64,000 bases of DNA, from positions 1 through 64,000 of the forward strand of contig NZ_CANMWS010000030.1 in NCBI RefSeq assembly GCF_947501665.1. Reading direction: 5' to 3'. Shown here in pieces: positions 55,062 to 63,254 of this stretch. A program made the translations under genes and the position numbers. Position 1 is the stretch's first letter; each line of letters opens with the position of its first letter. Below the pieces are notes generated by a model. It searched no databases, was not told the DNA's origin, and saw nothing but the letters and a program-made list of their open reading frames with translations. The DNA comes from an uncultured Shewanella sp. (GTDB taxonomy: Bacteria; Pseudomonadota; Gammaproteobacteria; Enterobacterales; Shewanellaceae).

Positions 55062-55700
55062 ATGACTGAAATTAGTGATATTAGACGTGAATATACCCTA
55101 AGTGGGGATATTCATGAAGCGATGCCAGACGATCCTATGGCATTATTTACGCATTGGTTGGACGTGGTGAAGGAGTCGCAGATTGCTGATCCTACTGCGA
55201 TGTCTGTGGCGACGGTTGATGACACTGGTCAACCGTTTCAACGTATTGTATTGTTAAAACGTTTTGATGAGCAAGGATTTGTTTTTTTTACTAATTTGGG
55301 CAGTCGTAAAGCCAAGCAAATCGCAGGAAATGCCAAAGTGAGTTTATTATTTCCTTGGCAATCGATTGACAAGCAGGTGGCAATCACAGGCCTTGCTGAA
55401 CCTTTGTCAAAAAAAGAAGTATTCAGTTATTTTGTTAGTCGCCCTAAAGACAGTCAAATAGCGGCTTGGGTGTCAAAGCAGTCTAGTCCCATCAGTGCAC
55501 GTCATGTATTGGAAAGTAAGTTTAGTGAATTAAAAGCAAAATTTGCCAAAGGGGAGGTACCATTACCCAGTTTTTGGGGGGGATATCGTGTTAAACCTTT
55601 GAGTATTGAGTTCTGGCAAGGTGGAGAGCATCGATTACACGATCGCTTTTTATATACAAAAGATGCAGGCTCGTGGGGCAAAGAGCGTCTTGCGCCTTAA
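55062..55700 (+). CDS. pdxH: Pyridoxamine 5'-phosphate oxidase
   Basis: 212 residues, the standard PdxH length. FMN-binding blocks: PTAMSVATVDDTGQPFQRIVLLKRFDEQGFVFFTN, SRKAKQI, the RLPLPSFW-type FWGGYRVKPLSIEFWQGGEHRLHDRF and the C-terminal W..ERLAP. It oxidises pyridoxamine or pyridoxine phosphate to pyridoxal phosphate, the cofactor SpeA needs. It follows speB by 38 bases and may be co-transcribed. Confidence 0.96.
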   Translation: MTEISDIRREYTLSGDIHEAMPDDPMALFTHWLDVVKESQIADPTAMSVATVDDTGQPFQRIVLLKRFDEQGFVFFTNLGSRKAKQIAGNAKVSLLFPWQSIDKQVAITGLAEPLSKKEVFSYFVSRPKDSQIAAWVSKQSSPISARHVLESKFSELKAKFAKGEVPLPSFWGGYRVKPLSIEFWQGGEHRLHDRFLYTKDAGSWGKERLAP

Positions 55701-55809
55701 AATTGAGTGTATATTTATCGTCACCGAAAAGCCTTGTTTCAATGGCCCTTTAAGGTGATTAAAGCCTAGACTGTTTTTCAGTATTATCATATAAGATATG
55801 GAGCTAAAA

Positions 55810-56394
55810 ATGAGACATAATTTAAAAATAGGGTTAGCGGCTTTGCTACTGCCTTTAGCATTAAGTGCCAATGCCGCGACTTGGACGGTGAGTAATGAAG
55901 AATCAAATGTGAGCTACGTTTCGATTAAACAAGGACAAATTGCTGAAGTTAATCATTTTACGCAGGTTAATGGTCAATTAAATGATAAAGGTGAATTTAC
56001 ATTAGTCATTCCTTTATCCAGTGTGTCAACGGGGGTTCCTATTCGAGATAAACGCATGAAGTCTGTTTTTTTTGAGGTGGATAAATACCCTAAATTAACA
56101 TTGAATGCGAAGATTGATCCTAAATCGCTTCAAGATCTGCAAGTAGGGGAAGTGGCCAAAATGGACGTGGATGCCACGATTGATTTGCATGGTGAGAGTA
56201 AAGGCATGATATTTGAAGTCAGTGTGGCCAAATTGTCACCAACCAGCTTGCTGGTGGCCAGTACTCAGCCTGTTATTGTCAATGCAGGGCAATTTAAGTT
56301 GGCTAAGGGAGTGAATAAGTTACGGGATTTGGCTGGATTAACTCAGATAAGTTATGCCGTGCCGGTCTCCTTTGTATTAAGCTTGCATCAGTAA
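55810..56394 (+). CDS. YceI family periplasmic protein
   Basis: 194 residues from the ATG at 55810, preceded by GGAG. The signal peptide ends at LSANA. The mature domain is the YceI lipocalin-like barrel (TWTVSNEESNVSYVSIKQG, FTLVIPLSSVSTGVPIRDKRM, FEVDKYPKLTLNAKI), which binds polyisoprenoids or similar lipids. The role is not known precisely. Confidence 0.88.
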   Translation: MRHNLKIGLAALLLPLALSANAATWTVSNEESNVSYVSIKQGQIAEVNHFTQVNGQLNDKGEFTLVIPLSSVSTGVPIRDKRMKSVFFEVDKYPKLTLNAKIDPKSLQDLQVGEVAKMDVDATIDLHGESKGMIFEVSVAKLSPTSLLVASTQPVIVNAGQFKLAKGVNKLRDLAGLTQISYAVPVSFVLSLHQ

Positions 56395-56463
56395 TGGTTC
56401 ACATTGTGGTTTGAGGTGGTTTTTGATGGGAAGAGTATTGCTGAATAAAGGAGTTGGGTTGAA

Positions 56464-56823
56464 ATGGTAACAGATACAGAAGGCTATATGCATTTGATAC
56501 AGTATTTATCCCAGCATTTAGGCTTATTTGAAGATCCAACCTCAGAACGCATTGATGATACGGTTATGGAGCTATTTGAGTCTCAGTTAGCGGCTCAAAT
56601 TATTATGGTATGTGGGCAAAACCCTGCTTTATCTTTTAGTCAACGTAATCAAGTGATTAGAGAAGTTGATGCTATTGTTTATGATCTTGAAGAGATTTTT
56701 GCAAATGTAGCCAACGAAAGGGCAACTCAAACACAATCAGTGTTTATCAGTGAATTTTCCGGTTTAATTAAAAATTTATTTGATCAGCAGGTCGCCTTGA
56801 CACTAAGTGAAAAAATAGCCTAA
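56464..56823 (+). CDS. Conserved hypothetical protein, possibly DUF3802
   Basis: 119 residues, helical, no signal peptide or membrane segment. The N-terminus MVTDTEGYMHLIQYLSQHLGLFE and the acidic helix VIREVDAIVYDLEEIFANV suggest the uncharacterised DUF3802 family of Shewanella and related genera; this is from memory of the family's start and is tentative. It follows yceI by 69 bases. Confidence 0.6.
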   Translation: MVTDTEGYMHLIQYLSQHLGLFEDPTSERIDDTVMELFESQLAAQIIMVCGQNPALSFSQRNQVIREVDAIVYDLEEIFANVANERATQTQSVFISEFSGLIKNLFDQQVALTLSEKIA

Positions 56824-57033
56824 AAAAGCACGAAAATAGTCGTTTTGCAGTGTATTAGTACAATGTTGCCATGTTTTAACACTGTTAGCGGCTTGTCACT
56901 ATGATTAGACTTTATTCTTGGTTGAATGGGTTATTGGGTAAAAATAAGTGGGGGTATATTGCAGTTCAAAAAGTCATGTGGTATCACCTTGCTTTAATCT
57001 TATTGTCCCCGTTTTGTTGTCTTGGAGCATACA

Positions 57034-57522
57034 GTGAAAGTCAGTTTAAAATTAGGTCTTTTCGTCATGTTATTTTCGGTTGCGTTAGCAGGTTGTGCGT
57101 CAGAAAAAAAGATTATTGGTGCCACAGCGGATATGTCCGTTGAAGGAACGGGTCTCAATTACATTGCTCGAATTGATACTGGCGCTGCAAGAACGTCATT
57201 AAATGCAAAAGATATTGTTGTAGACGCATCAAATGGGAAAAGTATGCGTCATGATATCGGAAAAATGGTGTCTTTTACGACGGAAAATGCTGATGGTGAA
57301 TCTAAGCGCATGACGGCTAAAATCGTGGGCGTGTCTAGAGTTGTGAATTCTCAAGGCGAAGAAAGACGTTATATTGTGAAACTCAATATTGTTTATCATG
57401 GTGACGCTCGTAATATAAGAGTCAATTTGCGTGATCGTAGCCGGATGGATTATAAGTTATTGATTGGCCGAGATTGGTTAAAAGGCCAGTATATGGTTGA
57501 TGTGGAAATACCCAGAAGTTAG
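57034..57522 (+). CDS. RimK/LysX-associated Zn-protease-like (retropepsin-fold) lipoprotein
   Basis: 162 residues from the GTG at 57034, six bases after GGAG (a TTG at 57022 is also open). The lipobox VALAGC is followed by a retropepsin-like domain with the D-T-G triad in ARIDTGAARTSLNA and LLIGRDWLKGQYMVDVEI near the C-terminus, as in the PF05618 putative protease family. The active-site Asp is present. The substrate is unknown. Confidence 0.85.
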   Translation: MKVSLKLGLFVMLFSVALAGCASEKKIIGATADMSVEGTGLNYIARIDTGAARTSLNAKDIVVDASNGKSMRHDIGKMVSFTTENADGESKRMTAKIVGVSRVVNSQGEERRYIVKLNIVYHGDARNIRVNLRDRSRMDYKLLIGRDWLKGQYMVDVEIPRS

Positions 57523-57549
57523 TTACTATTTACGATTAAAGAGGCAATG

Positions 57550-57894
57550 ATGCCACAAATTGAACTGAAATATTCTGATGATATCACTCTTGATACTGAA
57601 GCTATTTTTAGTGCTATCGAACATACTATTAATGGTAAAGATAGCACTGCTGGCGTGTGTAAAAGCCGCGCTTTCCCCGTGAAGGAATGTCGACATTCTC
57701 ACCTTTATATCTCTGTAATGCTACTTAAAAAGCCTCATCGCGATGGGGCTTTTATGCAATCGCTAGCTGAAGTACTAAAAGCTGAAATCATGCCTTTATT
57801 AATTCAAAATTGCTATTTTTCATTATCAGTTGATTTTATTAGTGATTACTATATTACTGAGTATTTTCAAACTGGGCATAGCCAGATTAATTAA
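57550..57894 (+). CDS. CHMI-type (HpaF-like) tautomerase superfamily protein
   Basis: 114 residues from the ATG at 57550, the second of two adjacent ATGs, so the mature chain begins with Pro (MPQIELKYSDDI), the catalytic N-terminal proline of the tautomerase fold. The region CKSRAFPVKECRHSHLYISVMLLKKPHRDGA matches the core of 5-carboxymethyl-2-hydroxymuconate isomerase, and FSLSVDFISDYYITEYF its end. No other homoprotocatechuate-pathway genes are nearby, so the substrate is unclear. Confidence 0.82.
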   Translation: MPQIELKYSDDITLDTEAIFSAIEHTINGKDSTAGVCKSRAFPVKECRHSHLYISVMLLKKPHRDGAFMQSLAEVLKAEIMPLLIQNCYFSLSVDFISDYYITEYFQTGHSQIN

Positions 57895-57950
57895 TGCTTT
57901 TAAACTGGCCTAGCGTATTTTTCATTTCCGTTGCATGACTTAGGTTGATA

Positions 57951-59270
57951 TTACAAACTCATTACTGCTATCCAGCCAAAAACCAGTAAAGGCAGATTGT
58001 AGTGAATAAATGTTGGGATCACGCTATCACGCATATGATCGTGTTGGCCATCAATATTTAATCCTGAAGTGGGCCCCAATGTGGAATCAGATGCAGGCGA
58101 TCCTGCATCGCCTAAGGCGCCTGCGGTACCAACCAGTGCAATAATGGCGGGAGTTGAGAAGCCAAAACTCAGTGCTAAAGGCACGTAAATAGCGGCAATG
58201 ATGGGGACAGTTGAGAAAGATGAGCCTATTCCCATGGTAATTATCAAACCAACCAGCAACATAAAAAAGGCCGCCAAGCCTTTACTGTCTCCAATGATCC
58301 CACCTAGTGAATTCACTAAGCTTGTTATCTCGCCTGTACTTTTCAGGACTGAGGCAAAGCCAGCCGCTGCAATCATAATAAAGCCAATATTAGCCATCAT
58401 TTTTACGCCAGTATCAAAGATATTTTGATTTTTATTATTTCTGAGTGCCCCAGAGAAACTGAAAATAATAAAGCCAATTAATGCGCCAAAAATCATGGAT
58501 TGACTCAGTAGTTGTACTATTAATGCGGAGCTAATTGCAACTAATGCAATAATAATATTACGCGAGTGTATAGGCTGTTCAGGTTCCACAGACAATGTTA
58601 CGGCTTGATTATATTGTCTTGGTTTACGGTAACTGATGAAAACAGCAATGACTAAACCCAAGATCATGCCTGCTGCAGGAATGACCATGGCGGGCAGGAC
58701 TTGTGAAGCATTAGCATTGAGCCCGTTGACAGTCAGACTTTTGAGTAAAATTTCATTGAGATAGATACCGCCAAAACCAATGGGAACAGTGATATAATTA
58801 ATAACGAGCCCAAAGGTGAGTACACAAGCGACGAGTCGTCTGTCGAGTGAGAGCTTTTCCATGACATGTAACAGTGGTGGTATAAGAATAGGGATAAAAG
58901 CAATATGAATAGGAATAATATTACCTGAACTGACGGCGGCTAATACAATAAAACTTAATAAGGCCCATCGCACTTTATTCGTATTTTTCTGAGTATGCTG
59001 CTGGTTTAATCGAGTTAAAATATTTTTAGACAGTAAGCTTGTGAGTCCTGAGTGTGATAGTGCGGCGGCAAAGGCGCCGAGTAAAGCATAGCTGAGTGCG
59101 ACTTCTGCCCCATTACCTAATCCCGCATTAAATGCATTGACTGTCGCATCGAGTCCCATGCCAGAAATTAAGCCTGCAATCACCGCACTGAGGGTGAGGG
59201 CAATGACGACATTGACTCTCATTAAGCTTAAGAGCAGCATGAGACAGACAGCAAAAACAATTGAATTCAT
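57951..59270 (-). CDS. Na+/H+ antiporter-family (YuiF-type) transporter
   Basis: 439 residues from the ATG at 59270, which opens directly into the first helix (MNSIVFAVCLMLLLSLMRV). It has about 12 membrane helices with the paired motifs of the Na_H_antiport_2 / NhaC-like group: GNGAEVALSYALLGAFAAALSHSG and GTAGALGDAGSPASDSTLGPTSGLN. Members exchange Na+ for H+ or carry amino acids such as histidine; which applies here cannot be told. Confidence 0.85.
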   Translation of the reverse strand: MNSIVFAVCLMLLLSLMRVNVVIALTLSAVIAGLISGMGLDATVNAFNAGLGNGAEVALSYALLGAFAAALSHSGLTSLLSKNILTRLNQQHTQKNTNKVRWALLSFIVLAAVSSGNIIPIHIAFIPILIPPLLHVMEKLSLDRRLVACVLTFGLVINYITVPIGFGGIYLNEILLKSLTVNGLNANASQVLPAMVIPAAGMILGLVIAVFISYRKPRQYNQAVTLSVEPEQPIHSRNIIIALVAISSALIVQLLSQSMIFGALIGFIIFSFSGALRNNKNQNIFDTGVKMMANIGFIMIAAAGFASVLKSTGEITSLVNSLGGIIGDSKGLAAFFMLLVGLIITMGIGSSFSTVPIIAAIYVPLALSFGFSTPAIIALVGTAGALGDAGSPASDSTLGPTSGLNIDGQHDHMRDSVIPTFIHYNLPLLVFGWIAVMSL

Positions 59271-59559
59271 ATTAGGCCTAAATAATATGTGTGCGATACA
59301 TATTTTTGCCATTTCTTTTTCTGACTGTCGAGGTTAATCGTTTTTTTAAATAAATAAATTAATTTAATGTTAATGTTGTTTCCTATTTGTATTGGTGATT
59401 TAAAGGCTTAGGTCACTAGTTTAATAAAAAAGGCGACGTAATCCCCTTAAACTGACATTGATGAAAGAGAATTGAATAAATTATTTGCGCCTCATGTGGC
59501 TTGCTGAATATGATTATTGGGATGATAGATAAATTCTTAAGCATGGAGTTCGAAATGTG

Positions 59560-60369
59560 ATGAAGCAAGAGCGTGAAATGACAGCGGCAGAGATAGACAC
59601 TTACCAGCGAGATGGAGTGGTATTGCTTAAGGGGGTATTTACCGAGTGGATCCCTTCTTTAATCGAAGGTGCTAATCAAAATGTGGCTTTTCCTAGTGCT
59701 CGAGCACTGACTCATCAATCAGATGCGCATTCCGGTTTCTTTTTTGAAGATTTTTGTAATTGGCAACAGATCGAAGCCTATCGCCGATTTGTTTTAACGT
59801 CTTCTCTTGGAAGAGTGGCAGCCCAGTTAATGAAATCGACTACGGCACAGTTTTTTCACGATCATTTATTACATAAAGAGGCTTGCTCGACAGTGGCCAC
59901 CCCTTGGCATCAAGATATGCCTTATTATTGTGTTGATGGGCAGCAAACGGTAAGTTTTTGGATCCCATTAAGCAAGAGAGAAAAGTCTATTTCTCTAAAG
60001 AGTGTGGCTAAAAGTCACTTATTAACAAAAGAAATCCGTCCGACAAGTTGGTCAACAGCAGAGAGTTTTTATGCTGATGATTCGCATTTTATGGACTTAC
60101 CGGATATTGAAAACAGTGAATGGGACATTAAAGTCTGGGGGCTAGAGCTAGGGGATGCTGTTGCTTTTAACTTTAAGACCATTCACGGTGCGAACGCAAA
60201 CACCCTATCACAACTCAATCAGACCTTGTCTTTTCGTGTTGTTGGGGACGATGCGCGCTTTATTCAACGTCCTGGCAGAACATCACCGAATTACCCCGAT
60301 CTCAATCAAAAAAGTGGTGAGCGTCTGAGAGAGGATTGGTTCCCGGTTATTTATCCTAAAAAAGCATAA
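59560..60369 (+). CDS. PhyH-family Fe(II)/2-oxoglutarate dioxygenase
   Basis: 269 residues from the ATG at 59560 (a GTG directly before it is also open; MTAAEIDTY at 59578 is another possibility). Facial triad: HxD in ATPWHQDMPYYCVDG and distal His in FNFKTIHGANAN, with a following Arg (LSFRVVGDD). Phytanoyl-CoA dioxygenase relatives hydroxylate small molecules such as ectoine. The neighbours give no substrate clue. A hairpin separates it from the convergent receptor gene. Confidence 0.87.
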   Translation: MKQEREMTAAEIDTYQRDGVVLLKGVFTEWIPSLIEGANQNVAFPSARALTHQSDAHSGFFFEDFCNWQQIEAYRRFVLTSSLGRVAAQLMKSTTAQFFHDHLLHKEACSTVATPWHQDMPYYCVDGQQTVSFWIPLSKREKSISLKSVAKSHLLTKEIRPTSWSTAESFYADDSHFMDLPDIENSEWDIKVWGLELGDAVAFNFKTIHGANANTLSQLNQTLSFRVVGDDARFIQRPGRTSPNYPDLNQKSGERLREDWFPVIYPKKA

Positions 60370-60391
60370 CATATTGATTTAGCTATAGTGC

Positions 60392-60425
60392 GGGCACAGT
60401 GTTGAACGGTATATTGACTGTGCCC
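60392..60425. terminator. Hairpin between convergent dioxygenase and chemoreceptor genes
   Basis: GGGCACAGT and ACTGTGCCC form a perfect nine-base stem with a 16-base loop, 22 bases after the dioxygenase stop. No T tract, so strength is uncertain. Confidence 0.55.
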
Positions 60426-60463
60426 TGAGTGATCGTTATTAGTATATTGCCTAGTTTTTGAGA

Positions 60464-61849
60464 CTATACTTTGAGTCCAACTAATAATGCGTCGAGTTGT
60501 TCTGCTGTTGCATGCAGCTCATCACATCCTGAAACACTTTGATTAGCTGATTGCTCCACGTCGTGTGATTGGTTACGAATTTCCATTAAGTTTGTGGCAA
60601 TTTCATTGGCAACCGCTGATTGCTCTTCCGCTGAGGTAGCTATTAAGGTGCTCATTTCATAGACTTTTGCACTGTGGTGGGCAATAGCATCTAAGTCTTT
60701 TCCTGTGTCTAAGACATGTTTCTTACCTTCATTGGCTTTTTCAACCGTGCGAGTCATGACTTGGGTTAAATTGCGTGAACCCGATTGCAATGCTTCTATC
60801 ATGGCTTTAATTTCCACTGTCGCCGCTTGAGTGCGTCCTGCAAGGGTGCGGACTTCATCGGCCACCACGGCAAATCCTCGGCCTTGCTCGCCAGCTCGCG
60901 CCGCTTCAATAGCGGCATTTAATGCCAGCAAATTGGTTTGCTCTGAAATGGCATTAATGGTGGTGACCACTTCATCAATTTTGGCGGCATTTTCATTGAG
61001 GTGATTGACGGCTGTTGATGCATCGCCAATTTCAGTTGAAAGCGTACCGATAGCTTCTACGGTTGTACTGATATCACGGGATCCTGCTTCGACTTGATGA
61101 TTGGCTTCTTGGGTTTCGCTGGATGATTGCTCGGCATTGCGAGCCACTTCTTTGACCGCTGCAGTCATTTGTTCCATGGCGGTGGCTAATGAGTCTAAAT
61201 GCTGACGTTGATCCATGGCTAAAGACTGGCCTTCTTGCGCAGTGTCCCTAAAAGATTGCACAACATGACGTATTTGACCGGTTGCCTGGGACATTTGCTG
61301 AACCAGTGACTGTTGACGATCCACTAAAGTATCAATACTCAACGCTAAATGACTGAATTCATCTTTGACTTTAAAATAATTTAAGCGTCCGGTTAAATCT
61401 CCTTCAGCGGCTTTTTGTAGGGCACTGACATTGGTGTAAAGCGCACCACGAACAAAGGTAGAAATATAATACGACACAATAAAAATCGTGACACAGCTCA
61501 ATAGAAGCGTGAGATAAATCCACGGGTTGTCATAGAAGTGATAAGGGGGCAACGCCGTATTTTGGGTGTTTATCGCAGCCATATTATGTGTCATTTGGCG
61601 ACGGAAGGTGTCAAGCTCTGTTTTGGATAGTATTGTTTGGGCTTGAGCACTAAGCTGATTTATGGCTTGTTCTTGTTGTTGGGTTTGCCTGGCCAATTGG
61701 GTTTGAAAATGGCTGTTAAACTGTGTTGAAAGTACTAAAGTGAGTACGATGAGAGCCAAGATAGGTAAAATAGCCAAAATGGCAAATTTAGTTTTTAAGG
61801 TCATGTGGATCAAATATTGATCAACCCAACGAAATTTAACTTCTTTCAT
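60464..61849 (-). CDS. Methyl-accepting chemotaxis protein
   Basis: 461 residues from the ATG at 61849 (earlier in-frame starts at 61861 and 61900 lack a good site). A first membrane helix near residues 24-42, a short periplasmic coiled sensor (about 80 residues), a second helix (YLTLLLSCVTIFIVSYYIS), a HAMP domain, and the cytoplasmic signalling hairpin INAISEQTNLLALNAAIEAARAGEQGRGFAVVADEVRTLAGRT. The small sensor domain suggests a four-helix bundle ligand site. No CheB/CheR tether was seen at the C-terminus. Confidence 0.95.
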   Translation of the reverse strand: MKEVKFRWVDQYLIHMTLKTKFAILAILPILALIVLTLVLSTQFNSHFQTQLARQTQQQEQAINQLSAQAQTILSKTELDTFRRQMTHNMAAINTQNTALPPYHFYDNPWIYLTLLLSCVTIFIVSYYISTFVRGALYTNVSALQKAAEGDLTGRLNYFKVKDEFSHLALSIDTLVDRQQSLVQQMSQATGQIRHVVQSFRDTAQEGQSLAMDQRQHLDSLATAMEQMTAAVKEVARNAEQSSSETQEANHQVEAGSRDISTTVEAIGTLSTEIGDASTAVNHLNENAAKIDEVVTTINAISEQTNLLALNAAIEAARAGEQGRGFAVVADEVRTLAGRTQAATVEIKAMIEALQSGSRNLTQVMTRTVEKANEGKKHVLDTGKDLDAIAHHSAKVYEMSTLIATSAEEQSAVANEIATNLMEIRNQSHDVEQSANQSVSGCDELHATAEQLDALLVGLKV

Positions 61850-62254
61850 GATATTTCTCATTTTTGGGACGACTACGATACATATATCGGTCACAGACAA
61901 GATAACTTGAATGAATTGTTGTTATTTTGTTTCACTGTATTAGTGACTTAGTGCCGCGATAATGGCGTCTTTATGATACAAAAAGCAATCTATGTTAATT
62001 TGATGAGTAGTAATATTAACAATTGAGGTGAGTGAAACACCAGCAAAAAGTCATTTTATGTTAATAAATAGCCGCAATTTTAAATATCATTGAGAAATAA
62101 CAGTCAATTGAATGAAAAAACCCTGAATTATCACTAGTCAAAAGCAATATGCTCACGTAAAATTTGTGTTTTTTCTTATTTTCACTCTTGAAATTAAAGT
62201 TAGCCAAAAAGTAATGGGGCTCATTATTGGGGTCACCGCGCACTGGAAGAGATA
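61850..62254. other. Intergenic region between the chemoreceptor and pheS
   Basis: About 405 bases containing the divergent promoters. A short GTG-initiated frame from 62166 encodes MFFLIF and ends one base into the pheS start; see the finding. GGAAGAG gives a good ribosome-binding site for pheS. No clear attenuator hairpin was seen. Confidence 0.5.
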
Positions 62255-63238
62255 ATGTCACAGTTAACAGAAATCGTAGAACAGGCCTTAGCGGCAATCG
62301 AAGGAGCTGATAATTTAAAAGCCCTCGATGACCTTCGTGTTGATTACCTTGGTAAGAAAGGTCAAATCACAGACATGATGAAAATGATGGGGAAGTTACC
62401 CTCTGAAGAAAAGCCAGCTTTTGGACAAGCGGTCAACCAAGCCAAGCAACAAGTGCAAAAAACGCTGTCTGCCCGTATTGAAGGTTTAAAAGCGGCTGAA
62501 TTAGAAGCCCAGCTTGCTAGCGAAGGGATTGATGTGACATTACCTGGTCGCCGTATTGAAAATGGCGGTTTACACCCAGTGACTCGAACGATTGAGCGTA
62601 TTGAAGCGTTTTTTGGTGAATTAGGTTTTGTGGTCAAAGATGGCCCTGAAATTGAAGATGACTTTCATAATTTTGATGCATTGAATATCTCGGAGCATCA
62701 TCCCGCTCGTGCGGATCATGACACTTTTTATTTTAACCCTAAGGTCATGTTACGTACGCAAACCTCTGGCGTACAAATTCGTACTATGGAGCATGAAAAA
62801 CCACCATTGAGGATTATTTCTCCTGGTCGTGTTTACCGTAATGATTATGATCAAACCCATACACCGATGTTCCATCAAGTGGAAGGGCTGTTTGTGGCTG
62901 AAAAAGTCAATTTTGCCGAGCTTAAGGGCATATTGCATGATTTTTTACGTAACTTTTTTGAAGAAGATTTGGAAGTGCGTTTTCGCCCGTCTTATTTTCC
63001 ATTCACTGAGCCTTCAGCCGAAGTGGACGTGATGGGCAAAAATGGCAAATGGTTAGAAGTGTTAGGTTGCGGTATGGTTCATCCAAATGTATTACGCAGC
63101 GTGGGAATCGATCCTGAGCAATATTCTGGTTTTGCCTTTGGTATGGGGGTTGAGCGCTTATCGATGTTGCGTTATGGCGTGAGCGACTTACGTTCATTCT
63201 TTGAAAATGATTTACGTTTTTTAAAACAATTTAAATAA
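62255..63238 (+). CDS. pheS: Phenylalanyl-tRNA synthetase alpha subunit
   Basis: 327 residues, the E. coli length. N-terminal coiled coil (VEQALAAIEGADNLKALDDLRVDYLGKKGQIT), the class-II catalytic core with motif 2 (PGRVYRNDYDQTHTPMFHQVEGLFV) and motif 3 (GFAFGMGVERLSMLRYGV). It charges tRNA-Phe as an alpha2beta2 enzyme with PheT, whose gene begins 16 bases after the stop. Confidence 0.97.
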   Translation: MSQLTEIVEQALAAIEGADNLKALDDLRVDYLGKKGQITDMMKMMGKLPSEEKPAFGQAVNQAKQQVQKTLSARIEGLKAAELEAQLASEGIDVTLPGRRIENGGLHPVTRTIERIEAFFGELGFVVKDGPEIEDDFHNFDALNISEHHPARADHDTFYFNPKVMLRTQTSGVQIRTMEHEKPPLRIISPGRVYRNDYDQTHTPMFHQVEGLFVAEKVNFAELKGILHDFLRNFFEEDLEVRFRPSYFPFTEPSAEVDVMGKNGKWLEVLGCGMVHPNVLRSVGIDPEQYSGFAFGMGVERLSMLRYGVSDLRSFFENDLRFLKQFK

Positions 63239-63254
63239 TCGGAGCTGTAAGAGC

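Noticed and set aside
56901..57143. Plus-strand frame of 80 codons before the retropepsin-like lipoprotein
   Set aside because: Overlaps the lipoprotein gene in another frame, no ribosome-binding site, unlikely protein composition.
62061..62297. Minus-strand frame of 78 codons over the pheS start
   Set aside because: Antisense to the pheS leader and start; no start signals.
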